Below, piece by piece: positions 22,381-32,342 of a stretch of 64,000 nt of DNA. Position numbers and translations under genes: made by a program. Each line of letters starts with the position of its first letter. Position 1 is the stretch's first letter. Below the pieces are notes generated by a model. It had not been told where the DNA came from, ran no database searches, and was given only the letters and a program-made list of their open reading frames with translations. Origin of the DNA: Madurella fahalii (Eukaryota; Ascomycota; Sordariomycetes; Sordariales); assembly GCA_029876055.1 (NCBI GenBank), contig CM056875.1, forward strand, positions 5,109,001 to 5,173,000. The letters are read 5' to 3'.

Positions 22381-23904
22381 GTTGGTGGTGTTAACCGGCC
22401 TCTTCAGGCTTGCCTGTTGTGTCGATGCGCGACGGCCTAGAACGCGGAGATACTGTAGGGAGCGGGTGTGGGGAGTAGTCTGGAGCTCAAGTAATGTTCT
22501 GATGCTCCGAGGCCCGGGATTCACGTGAGGAACAAGCGAGACATGAAGATGGCGTAATCAAGCCACCCTTTCTCGGACAATGGTTTCAAACAGTTGTTCG
22601 AACCGGGAATCCTACTTGTGCAACCCCCAAAAGCTGGTTGGCGGGTAGGCGGTTCTATCTCGTGCTATTTTATGAGAACCTGAACCGGGCGAAGTCACAG
22701 GCGCCAGCATGCGTATGGCTCGGATGATGGAGGGGTTCCCACTGTACGGCGGTGGACGAGTGGGGGCTATCGGCAGCGGGGAAGAAAAGAGGCACGGTAC
22801 GGCACGGAATGGTCCAAAACAGCGGCTGATCAGGCTGAACGAGCAGTCAAGAACTGAGCTAGAAGCTCCAGCTGTGGCACTAGGATTCCGGTTGCTGAAA
22901 TAAGTGCATTGCTTTCTAGACCGCTCAAGATGTGAGTATGTGAGTATGTGAATGTGTGACGATGTGCAGATGTGCGAGGGTTAGAGGGGCATTCCCTTGC
23001 CAATTGAAGATGAGAACATGCAAACCCCACGGAATGCGCGTCTGCATGTCATCCGATGCGGGCCAATCCAACAGCGCTTCTCCCAATCTCATTGGACAGA
23101 CCACAACGTTGCCGGTTGGGGGTCAGTTTCGAGTAAGTGGTCCGTGCAGAGGCAAGGTGGGTGTCTGATTCGCGGGCGCTTAGACGGGCTCCTTCCAACT
23201 ACCGGCGCCTTTCGCAATCTATTTGGGAAGCTGCAGTTCGACGACGGTTGAAACATGGATTCCCGTCACTTGATAGGACCCGACATGCCGTATCACGGCA
23301 CCGGATGCGAGGGCAAACAATCTATGCAATGCATGTGCCACCCTACCAAAGGGGCCAGGCAGTCAGTTCTGGAAGCAGCACAACTCCCAGTCACGGCTTA
23401 CACCTGAGGGTGTCTATGCCGGTTTGTCTGCGCCGTGCTACACCAGCTATGCAGAATCGCCGGAGCACGTCAATATCGAGGGTCGCGCCCCGGTTTGTCA
23501 CACTCGGTATCAATGTTGGTGATACTGTCTTGACTGTTGAGCCTGAACCCTTAGCAGGCATTGGCCATAGTAATGCTCTTGACTAACCGCGTCCGGAATC
23601 TGTCCCGGCGGCAGGACACTACTCGCTCATCGCGGATTCCGAATGTGAGATTTTTCAATACGAGGCGTCAGCTGCCTGCCTCGCCGCATCGTTCATCAGC
23701 GCCTCACGGATGGTGTCGAACTCTGTGCACTTTGACGCTGTTTCACTCCGGGCGTTGCATGTTTCTCCAATGACGGGTCCTCAAGACTGTGGAATCCTGA
23801 TGGATGAAGGCAGTTGCAGTACAAACAAATTGATCCTGTTGCCGAGGCCCAGCTACTGTACATTGGAGCAGCGCGGGGCTAGCTACCCTGACAGACAGCC
23901 TCCT
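22381..23904. other. Intergenic region, no supported gene
   Basis: About 1.5 kb forming the upstream side of the amidase copy B and the 3' flank of the repeat protein. A short in-phase TGAGTATG-type repeat lies near 22931-22960. No gene recognised. Confidence 0.55.
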
Positions 23905-25472
23905 TTAAGCGCAGCCCGTCCGGTGCACAGGCTCCGCCTTAGAGTCTCCAAGGTACCCATCGGAGGAGCTCACCTCATCGAATCCAAACCAGGCAGCTGT
24001 TCCATCCAGAGGGCTTCAAAAGCTGGTCAGTTTGTCATCTCCTCTTGGGGTAACAAGCATGGAGAAGAACTCACCGGCAAATTGTCATCACCGCGCTATC
24101 CGTATCTTTGTTGTAACCCCAGGAGATGGTGAATTCGTTCCCGCAGCGCTGGGCATACCAACTGGTCTTGATACTGGGGACAGCAAACGAGCAATGCTTC
24201 TCGCCGCGCTCGCTGTCCGCGAGGGTGAACCGTACAGCTGTCGCCTCCAATTGGATATCGGTAACTGCAGAGCAAGGCAAGCAGTCAGTCAGTCATTCCC
24301 CAACACCATATAGGTAGGCTTCCTCTGTCGGAAGACGTACACATTGTCAGTCCCCTAACCTGCCGTGTCGTCTCCAATGAAAGCGTCATTGCGTCCCTCT
24401 TGATGCCCCTTTTCTCCCTACCGTGCATTATCTTGTTCTCTTTCCGCCCATTCGACCTATTCCACCCACTCTTTCTCAATCCCCTGATCATTACATTGTA
24501 CCCATTGTCATCCCAGCCTCGTTTCCCGTCATGGTTCCCATGGCCTCGCTTTCCCCAGTCACCCATCTCATGCCCATCGCCAACTTTAACCCCGTAACCA
24601 CCTTTCCCATCGTCGCCCTTTCCACCATCCCCACCTTTCCCACAGTCCCCCTTTCCACCATCCTTTCCGCAATCACCGCCCTTGCCGCCATCCCCATGTC
24701 CGTCGTCGCCCTTTCCACAATCCCCTTTTCCACCGTGACCCCCTTTTCCACAATCCCCATCTTTCCCGCCGTCTCCATATCCATCATCGCCCTTCCCGCC
24801 ATCCCCTTTAACCCCATCCCCTTTATCGCCATCCCCTTTACCACCATCGCCACCCTTCCCACAATCCCCTTTCCCACTATCTCCACCTTTCTCGCAATCC
24901 CCCTTCCCACCATCATCATGTCCATCATCACCATCTCCATGATCCCCATCCCCATCGCCCCCTCCCATCATCATCATAACCATCTTCTTCTCCGCCTCCC
25001 CTCTCTTCTCCTTCTCATCCGAAGCCATCCCAAGCCGATACGCCACCCCCTCCCGCGGCCCCACAGTCCGCCCCTCGACTAGCTCCTCGCCGAGGTACCC
25101 GAGGGAGGCGTAAGCCCCGTGCCACGTGTCGGTCGGCACGAGGGTGATGAACCGGCTCTCGGGGTCCCAGGCGCCGTTGATGCGGAAGCGGGCGCCGCTG
25201 CCGCATTGCTGGGCCGTGAAGGATGTTTGATTGGCTGGGAGATTGGCCGGGGGGGAGGAGGAGACGATAAAAGAGCAGGTTGTGACGGTGTCGAGGTTGT
25301 TGGTGGAGGGGGCGGAGGAGGCGGTGTATTTTGCATCCAGGGTCAGGGCGTAGGTGCAGCTGCTGCCCGAGGGGTTGCAGGAGCGGTGGAGGGAGTGGAT
25401 GGTGATGGTGCCGAGGGTTTCGGTGGAGGATAGGGAGGGGAGGAGGAGGAGGGGTGAGTAGGGCGGCCGCAT
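23905..25472 (-). CDS. Secreted-type protein with two Cys-containing domains around a Gly/Asp/Lys/Cys repeat
   Basis: Three exons: 24341-25472, 24075-24264 and 23905-24013, 476 aa, all phases closing. A short N-terminal hydrophobic stretch (MRPPYSPLLLLPSLSS) may be a weak signal peptide. Residues ~15-150 resemble fungal small secreted proteins (SCNPSGSSCTYALTLD, TTCSFIV, QQCGSGARFRI, FITLVPTD). Residues ~165-310 form a low-complexity repeat built on GKGD, GGKGDCGKGGDG and GDDGHGDGGK units with regularly placed Cys and His. After a basic linker, a second segment (HCSFAVPS, QRCGNEFTISWGYN, DSAVMTICRPLDG, AWFGFDE) resembles a second small secreted domain. The spliced C-terminus makes sense only with both introns removed (GTACGT and GTGAGT donors). 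Alternative: two adjacent genes. Function unknown; metal binding by the Cys/His/Asp repeat is speculation. Confidence 0.6.
24488..25000. repeat. Degenerate Gly/Asp/Lys-coding tandem repeat
   Basis: On the + strand this reads as units such as CCCTTTCCACCATC and CCCCATC repeated with variation for about 500 bp. On the minus strand it encodes GGKGD/GKGGDG-type repeats in exon 1 of the secreted-type gene. Units keep mainly multiples of three bases, so the minus frame stays open throughout. Confidence 0.8.
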
Positions 25473-28400
25473 GATTGTGTTTCTGGAGGGACGAGGGGGT
25501 GCGCTTCTGCGGTTATCCTTTTGAAGAAAAATGAGGGATTGGGATCCGTAGACTAGAGTTGTCTAATTTTCCCTTCATCTTGACATGAGTGAAGCGGAGA
25601 ACTTTTATATTCGTCAAGTTGGCGGGACTTCCGCTAGGTCAATGTATACGAAGAGCAGGCCCAAGGCCATATGCAACGAACTCCTCCGCCGTGCTGCCTA
25701 TGGCCATACCGCGTGCCGGCGGGTGAAACCATCATGGTCGAGCAGACAACCAGGATGATCGTCTGAGAAGCATCCTGCTTCCACGGTATCGAGATGTGGT
25801 CTGACGACCTGCATTGACAAGAGTCTGACAGAACCTTGCGTGCCAGAGAGGTATCGGACAGACGCGGCCCCTAGTCGCACAACTTTTTACACATGTATAA
25901 CTGCCCATGTCAATGTTCTTCCAACGTTTAGTCGACTTTCACGATGGCAGTTGTGTGCGAGGCTGGGTATGATCCAACCGTTCGTAAACGTGTTGACGGC
26001 AAGCTCATCTAACGTCAAGAGAGTCTCTCACCGGATCATCAACGCTGCCAAGGACCTTAGGGTAGCGCAACTCCAGATCTGGAAAGCTTGCACCTAAACT
26101 CGACACTGATCTTGTATTGCTGGGTGTGGCTGACGCAAGCAAGGCTTGCCCCTCTTGCTGAGTAGTGTGCACAGAACCATGTTTTTGTCGTGTTTCAACC
26201 GGAGCATATCGGCCTTCCAGGTGACAAAGCGACGGTTGGGACTGATGTTGCGAGTCTACTCCTGAAGTTAAACAGCTGTTATTTGTTACAATTCGCCTCA
26301 CGGTGACTCGATGCTAGATAGGGGTACATGTTTGAGGGACGTGCAGATTACACGACATGCCCGCTTGAATGATAACGATGTCTAAATATGTCGCCATCAA
26401 TTACCATGCGCATCGAAAGTACTTGCGCATTGTTGCGGCTGAGGGCAATGCCGGAGCTGGAGGAGCAGAACCCCAAGTAACATCCGTCGCACAAAGCCTG
26501 GTGGTAGCAGTGTAGGAAAAGCCCAGTGTCACACAGAAACAAGAATAGAAGGTCTGCTCGTCTAGTCTGCTCAGCTCTCTGCACGACTCCCTGACAAGAC
26601 TCGTGTGTAATACTGGTACTTTGGGATCTCGACAGATTGCCTGTCCGTCTGGCATTGAGCCTTTGCGACCTCGATACGGTCATCCGTTTTGCAAGCCGCA
26701 CCTGCTCATTGTCTCTCAGTAGCGAATCCGAATCTTTTAAAGCCTTGTCGCGACGCAGCCTGCACTACAGGAGGCATGATACTACCACTGCAGGTACGAA
26801 AGCGTTTGGCGACGACGCCGGCACTCCATGGCTGTTTGTACTCTGTCATCCATAAACTTGATGTTTAGGCAATGCTGGGGGGTGGCGACTCTCTATGGGC
26901 TGACATGGACTGGCCAATGAGACAGATCCGTTCGGGGTTGAGGAGGGTGTGTGGCCGCGTTTCGGCGTTGCACAATAGTCGTTGCGGAGGTTAGCTGTGG
27001 GCGGCGGGCAGCTGCATCGGCCTATCCCCTCACTGACCGCCGCATTCGATGCCCGGAAATTTGTGATGCTTTGGGCTGTTGATTCTAGCAGGCTCGACCT
27101 ACCGACACTATGTTGCCTGTAAATAACTGTTAATTACTCGGCCGACCAGCAGCGTAAGATGCAGATGCCGGTCAGAAGCGGCCGTGTCAGGCAGCGAACG
27201 TAGTTTGGGAGACCGCAGAGCCCACAGCCATGCAAACAAGGACTCGGGGCGACGGCGGATGGTGTCTGGCGAGCCGAGCTTGGCCTTGGTCCGGATGGCG
27301 GGGAAGTCGGGAAGGACTGTTCTCACGCACCCGGCACGATGGTTCTTAGCGCCGACCGACACCCTCCTAGATGCATGGTGTTGTCACCTGGCCACCCCAG
27401 AGAATGGCCATCTTCATCCTACTTCGATGGTGAGCAATAAGGTAGGCGAATCAGACTGGCAATTATTCTCATGGCTGACGCCTCCCCTTTGCTGAACGGC
27501 TGGCTGCGGATGACTTCGCCCCCACTTCCCAGCCGAAGATGCCTCGCCCGATCGATCGGCCTGGAGCCTGGCCGCGCCTGCCAAGCTAGCATCTGATCGA
27601 AACTTGGGCAAGTCCATCTGGATCGATTGCGAGCAGCAGCCACGAGACGAGGGGAAACTCTACGCAAAGCCCGTCTGCTAATATCATCTGCATGGGTCCC
27701 AGTTTCAAGCACGCTCAACAATGTGGAAGTTTATTTCCCAAGGCTTAGATGAGCATTCTAGGCTAGCCAAGACACCCTCCTGGATTCGAAGTGGGAGTTT
27801 TCCGGTAGATCTCCCTTGATCACCGACTTGTCCTCGCTTGTGTAGCCAGCCAGAGCCCTCCGGCACATTCCGTGCTCCCATCCGTCAATCCTACGCGCCA
27901 GCGGAACGAAACCTCGGTGTTTCTACCATTGGCCGGCGACAGGACCATCAACCCCGGCCTGTCCCACCTCCACCATTTCTTTCGATCCCTTGTCATCCCG
28001 CCTGCTGCAAGTCATGATTGGGCTGGGGCATGGCCCCCCTGACTGCATCTGCCCTTGCTTCTGCCCCAAATGAAACCCGACACCGCGCCGAGGGCTGGCC
28101 CGGCTATGGCATTTGCTCCGAAAGGACCTCAAGGCTACCTCCGTCAGGCTCACCGGTGCGTACGGCTACCAATGCGACGACGTAGAATAGTGAGTGGAAC
28201 TGCGAGCAGCAGAACGCCCGGGCAAAATCCAGTCCATGGCGGTTCAGGGTAAGATGTTGCCTCTTGCTCCAGCGAGGTTTCTAATAGCTATTCCTTTCAT
28301 TCCCGGGGCTAGAGAGACAAGGCAGGCTGGGAATCATTTCTATGCGAGGCAGCCCGGCGGCGTGGAGCTACCCTACATGCATTGATCTTGTAGGCTTACC

Positions 28401-28700
28401 GTACTGTGTAACCAGCTAGGCTTGCAACCGGTGGCGAGCAGATCCAACCGCATACAGAACTCCATTTCCCGGTATACTAGACCGTGCCCAACCTGTGTGG
28501 TTGCCTCTTCCCGCCCTTGTCTCACTCCTTATTTCACATCAACGGCCCCCGATCTCTGGCGCATCTCCTATGTTTGATATTTTACAACTTCGAGTTGAAG
28601 GACCGTGGTGCTTGGCACCGCCAGAGACTCGAAATCCTGTCCCAGGCAGGGCTTGAATAGCTAATCTCTCGAGTCTCGATGGGTAGCCTGTTTGGCAAAC
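25473..28700. other. Intergenic region, no supported gene
   Basis: About 3.2 kb between divergent genes. All open frames are short, with no recognisable domain, tRNA or repeat element. The last 200 bp are pyrimidine-rich and probably the leader of the membrane protein at 28701. Confidence 0.55.
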
Positions 28701-30017
28701 ATGGCTTCACTGTGGTCACATATCCTCCAAAGGGATGCCAACTCCGGTGTCCACTCAGACCTCACCACTGGCGCCATCGCCGGCATTTCATGCGGAGCCG
28801 CTGCTTTGTTCCTGAGCGCTCTGGTGCTATTCATCATTTACTGGCGACGACTACGGGGTTACGACCGGGAAGACACCTTCTACTCGTGCAACTTTAACGA
28901 GAGGGAACCGCCTGGCGGCATGCCTCCTACTCTCACCTACACCACGGACTACAAGATGGACCGGTATCAAGAGGGCGATCCGGGTACCTCATACACCTAT
29001 TCGACCGAGAAGCCGGCATATACCATCTCCCCGCCCAGCACGTACGGTTCGGCCAGTGCAATGCCAACCCATCCCGCCTATATCCCGCGGGCCATCGTCC
29101 GCGGAACGCCCACCCCAAGCACCCGCTCAATAGCCTCACCTACACCGCTACCGCCTCAGTTTCCCAGCCCAGGCACGGCCTCGTCAAAATCACAACCCGA
29201 CGAGGCGGCCATACCAGCTTACATCAACGCCGCGGCAGCTGCGCCCGTCCGAAGGGCTTTCTCCCCTCCTCCTTACTCGGGCTCAAGACCCCGAACTCAT
29301 GACGAGGTCAAGGACATGGTCCTGAGCAAAGCCGTCGCCCAGGAGCGCGAACCCAACTCCTCCCTTGCAAGAAGCCTGTCCATCACACCCCGTCTCTCAG
29401 AATCCGCAAGACAAGTCCCATCAACCCAGCTTCCCGCTCTTGTAATCCCGACCCACACTTCTTTCCGGCAACCGGTACCCCCATCTTCTATCAACACCAC
29501 CGTACCCAGCAACAACAAACACCCCGGCAGCAAACCCAGAAAATACATTCCCCCACTGCTCAACTTGGTCCCACTCTCTTCTTCTGCTTCTGCTTCTGCT
29601 TCTGCTTCTGCTTCTTCTACTTCTTCTCCCCCAACCACCTCCCACCGCCATCACAATCACAATCACCATCACCACCACCATCACAACCTCTCAGGCTCAA
29701 AACCGCTCCACGGGCGGGAGAATACCACTATTAGCGGCCCACTAGCATTCCCGGAGTATTACCAGGCGCCACTACCACCGCTTCCTGCTGACGGGGAGAG
29801 GACGAAGTGGGAGGAAGAAGAAGAGGAAGAACAGGAGGGCGAGGGGGAAACTGATTCACGGACATTCAGGAACCGGGTATTTTCCGGGCAAGGAGAGCAG
29901 CAAGGGCAGGCGAAACCGGAGAGAGGACGGAAAAGGGACAAGGATTCGAGACACAGTTCGGGTGGGAATAGACATTACGCTGAGATTGAGATTGGGCGGG
30001 GGAGCGATATCTGGTAG
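28701..30017 (+). CDS. Single-pass membrane protein with disordered tail
   Basis: Single exon, 438 aa from the ATG in context AACATGGC. A short N-terminus (MASLWSHILQRDANSG) precedes one transmembrane helix at about 23-47 (GAIAGISCGAAALFLSALVLFIIYW), then RRLRGYDRED and a long cytoplasmic tail. The tail is rich in Pro, Ser and Tyr (TYTTDYKM, FSPPPYSG), with a Ser-Ala repeat from a TCTGCT microsatellite (about 29578-29621), a His-rich run (about 29641-29690) and an acidic Glu run. No signal peptide is needed because the helix can act as a signal anchor. No catalytic domain recognised. Its topology matches the membrane-tail half of the LPXTG-type proteins elsewhere in the window. Function unknown. 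Confidence 0.72.
   Translation: MASLWSHILQRDANSGVHSDLTTGAIAGISCGAAALFLSALVLFIIYWRRLRGYDREDTFYSCNFNEREPPGGMPPTLTYTTDYKMDRYQEGDPGTSYTYSTEKPAYTISPPSTYGSASAMPTHPAYIPRAIVRGTPTPSTRSIASPTPLPPQFPSPGTASSKSQPDEAAIPAYINAAAAAPVRRAFSPPPYSGSRPRTHDEVKDMVLSKAVAQEREPNSSLARSLSITPRLSESARQVPSTQLPALVIPTHTSFRQPVPPSSINTTVPSNNKHPGSKPRKYIPPLLNLVPLSSSASASASASASSTSSPPTTSHRHHNHNHHHHHHHNLSGSKPLHGRENTTISGPLAFPEYYQAPLPPLPADGERTKWEEEEEEEQEGEGETDSRTFRNRVFSGQGEQQGQAKPERGRKRDKDSRHSSGGNRHYAEIEIGRGSDIW
29578..29690 (+). repeat. In-frame TCTGCT microsatellite and His-coding CAC/CAT run
   Basis: About six TTCTGC hexamers (encoding Ser-Ala) followed by a CAC/CAT/AAT-rich run encoding His/Asn, both inside the coding region of the membrane protein and both keeping the frame open. 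Confidence 0.8.
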
Positions 30018-30417
30018 CTCCTTTTTCCTCTTGCGTTTAACGGCGGTTTAGGGTAGATTCGGCGCAGCGGGACGTTTCGTTTTCCGGCTATTGGGGGAAT
30101 TCAGGGATGCCGGATGGGCTCTACAGCAGTAAAGCTGGCTTCACTTTCTTGGAGTTCGAGAGGTACTACTGGATTTTAGCGGGCATGATTTGGACATAAC
30201 CGGATTCAAAGTGCGTCTGTTGTTTCGTCGGCCATAGTTGGTCCATGGGCCACGACATAGCAGATCTTGTATGGCTCCTCGACGGTTGGGGTACCTGGCA
30301 AGGAATACAAACAGGGACAACGCAACGGGTTCTATAGCACGCAGGCAAAATTAAGTGTGATATTACTACAGCTTGTTGATACACCGGTTGCTCTGTGGTA
30401 TTCGGGTGGTCGCCCCC
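30018..30417. other. Convergent intergenic spacer
   Basis: About 400 bp between the stop codons of the rightward membrane protein and the leftward derlin; presumably both 3' untranslated regions. No further feature seen. Confidence 0.5.
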
Positions 30418-31585
30418 TCAGTTGTCCCCGAGACGGCGGCCGGCGCCTCTCGTCTTCCACGAATCAGGAAGCACTGAACCCGTCGACGCCCCAGTGCCGC
30501 TACCCGAAGTCTGCTCGCCTGGTGGACGGATAGCTGTACCGTACTCGCGCTGGAGTACTCTGGGGGTCTGGACCAGCCAAGAGACAAAAGCAGGTGTTGA
30601 CAGCAAGTTTGGTCCGCCGCCGAATTCGGGCCAGATCCGGTACAGGAAGTCGTGCAGATGGGCTGCCACGATGCCGCTAAGCTGTAGCGGGATCACACCA
30701 GGAGACATAACCAGCGAGGCCACGAGCATGCAATACGGGAGCGCCTGCGCGGGTACCGTGAAGAAGAAAAAGTTGGTCTTAACGCCGCGTTGATCTTGCA
30801 CGGCTGTGTAGCACAAGGCAATGATGAGTCCCTGGAGGAAGAATATACCGTCGAGGAAAACCCGGTTGATGATCTGCGTTTCTACTGTTAGTTGTTGGTC
30901 GTTGCTGCAGCTGCCTACGGTGGGCACAAATATCAAATGCCTTGGCGTCGAAATGTAGGGAGCAAAAAAACCACCCGAGCAAACGGAGAATATCCGCCCG
31001 AGTCATCCATAAAGACATCCCACCATGCCCGCACCCCGACCGACCTTTTGATTGATTGCGAATGGCGGATCGGTCGACATACGGGGGCAATCTTCCTCGT
31101 TTCCAGGAACCGCGATAGTTGGGGGAACAAGCACTATGCGGGCAGATATACGAGGGTGTGCTATGTGAATGGGAAGTGGAAAGAGATGAACCTACAATGA
31201 TGAAGCCGCAGACCGTAATTAGGTACCAGAGAACGTCCTCCTTCCTCGAAAACTTGGAGTTCGTCATCTCTACCTGCTTCATGTACTGGTAGGCTGTTTG
31301 GCAAAGTCAGACAACACTCGTCGCCAAGTATGAAACAATGAATGGAGCGCCCATACCGAAGTAGGGATCCATGATGAGGCTGAACTGCGGACCGCAGAGC
31401 AAGAAACTCGAGACCAAACGCCATATCTCAGGCGGAAACCGGAAGAGCATTTGCTCGGTGAAGTAGAGTCGATGGAACGACAGGAAGCCAAGATGGGCCG
31501 GAATCGATACGGCGACGATGCCCGTCGCCAATGTTCTGGCCATCGGCGGCGCAGCCCAATAGGCGTCCAAGATCTCTGACGACAT
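30418..31585 (-). CDS. Derlin (Der1-family ERAD membrane protein)
   Basis: Three exons: 31357-31585, 31196-31293 and 30418-30873, 260 aa, the usual derlin length. The N-terminus MSSEILDAYWAAPPMART and the motifs YFTEQMLF, FPPEIWRLVSSF (the WR motif of the rhomboid-derlin superfamily), INRVFLDGIFFLQGL and a hydrophobic multi-pass core identify it. Derlins are catalytically dead rhomboid relatives that help move misfolded proteins out of the ER for degradation with Hrd1 and Cdc48. The C-terminal tail (REYGTAIRPPGEQTSGSG) is cytosolic and disordered. Intron 2 (30874-31195, 322 nt) is much longer than others in this window; I chose it because it joins CGFII directly to INRVFLDG in phase. Four GGTGATG heptamers lie just upstream of the ATG. 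Confidence 0.9.
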
Positions 31586-31630
31586 TTTGCTGCTGCTTGT
31601 CTGTGAATATGGGAAGAGATGGTGATGATG

Positions 31631-31661
31631 GGTGATGGGTGATGGGTGATGGGTGATGGGG
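31631..31661 (+). repeat. GGTGATG heptamer array, potential G-quadruplex
   Basis: Four perfect GGTGATG units followed by GGGG, 46 bp upstream of the derlin ATG. On the + strand this gives four or more GGG tracts separated by TGAT loops, a formal quadruplex motif on the template strand of derlin. Confidence 0.85.
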
Positions 31662-32145
31662 ACGGTTTCGCTTTGTCGTGGTGTGCCTCAATTCCTTTTT
31701 AGATGAGAAGCTCCCAGATCAAGAACGCGAAACTCGCGGAGGCATGCAAGGAAAAATCTGGGGGAAAGGCTGCAGCGGAAAGGCCCAGGCAGCCGGGACA
31801 ATAGGGAATGCGGCTCCCACGAAGCACGTTGGTGATTCGTGTTCTTTTGGAGCTTAGTTGGAAGGATGGAAAGAGGAAGAAGATTGCAGCAAAAAGAAAA
31901 TCCTTTTATGGAGGTTGGCCGGTGGAGCAATATCGGGGTCCGATTTGAGCCACATTACGGCCTGCATCGGCCCGCTCATGAGCCACAGCGGTAGGTAGGT
32001 ATGGACCCAACCTCACCTCTGTTGAACCACCCACATTGTGGCTAATGCTGCGAGTCTTCTGGCTAACAATTTTTTATAGAGAGCCATCACAAAACTCCCA
32101 AGGCAGGTCTTCTGCTGTGAATCTAATAAAACGGAGGATTTACTC

Positions 32146-32152
32146 TGACTCA
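32146..32152 (+). promoter_or_regulatory. CPC1/Gcn4-type site TGACTCA
   Basis: Perfect palindromic TGACTCA about 190 bp upstream of the argJ ATG. This is the known binding core of the fungal cross-pathway control activator CPC1 (yeast Gcn4). Confidence 0.7.
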
Positions 32153-32204
32153 AAGCAACTAGCCGCAGAGTACATAAGTTTTGAGCCCCCGATGCGGTTG
32201 GTTG

Positions 32205-32211
32205 TGAGTCA
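32205..32211 (-). promoter_or_regulatory. CPC1/Gcn4-type site (TGAGTCA on +)
   Basis: Second perfect site, 59 bp from the first and about 130 bp upstream of the argJ ATG. Pairs of such sites are typical of amino-acid biosynthesis promoters under general control. Confidence 0.7.
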
Positions 32212-32342
32212 AACAGGTCCCTGCTCCGGTACCGCCACGACTTTCCCTAAATAATCGGCGGTCGGCTTTTTCAGCGAGGAATGACTGTTGTCTGTGATTC
32301 GAAACCATAATCCCGCTCCGGAATCGAGACATAGGGACTGAT

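Larger units (their letters stand above)
31586..32342. other. Divergent promoter region between derlin and argJ
   Basis: About 760 bp separating divergent starts. It contains the GGTGATG heptamer array at 31631-31658 next to derlin and two TGASTCA sites at 32146 and 32205 next to argJ. Confidence 0.7.

Noticed and set aside
22381..22524. N-terminal mitochondrial-type extension of amidase copy B
   Set aside because: The frame is open upstream and Arg-rich, but the first codon there is GTG and no ATG precedes 22380; the canonical nitrilase start is at 22380.
24423..25082. 219-codon + strand open frame rich in Ile/Pro
   Set aside because: Antisense of the Gly/Asp/Lys repeat; periodicity alone keeps it open.
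25473..28700. RIP-degraded transposon remnants
   Set aside because: No terminal repeats, transposase motifs or obvious TA-rich bias; a RIP-index calculation would be needed to claim it.
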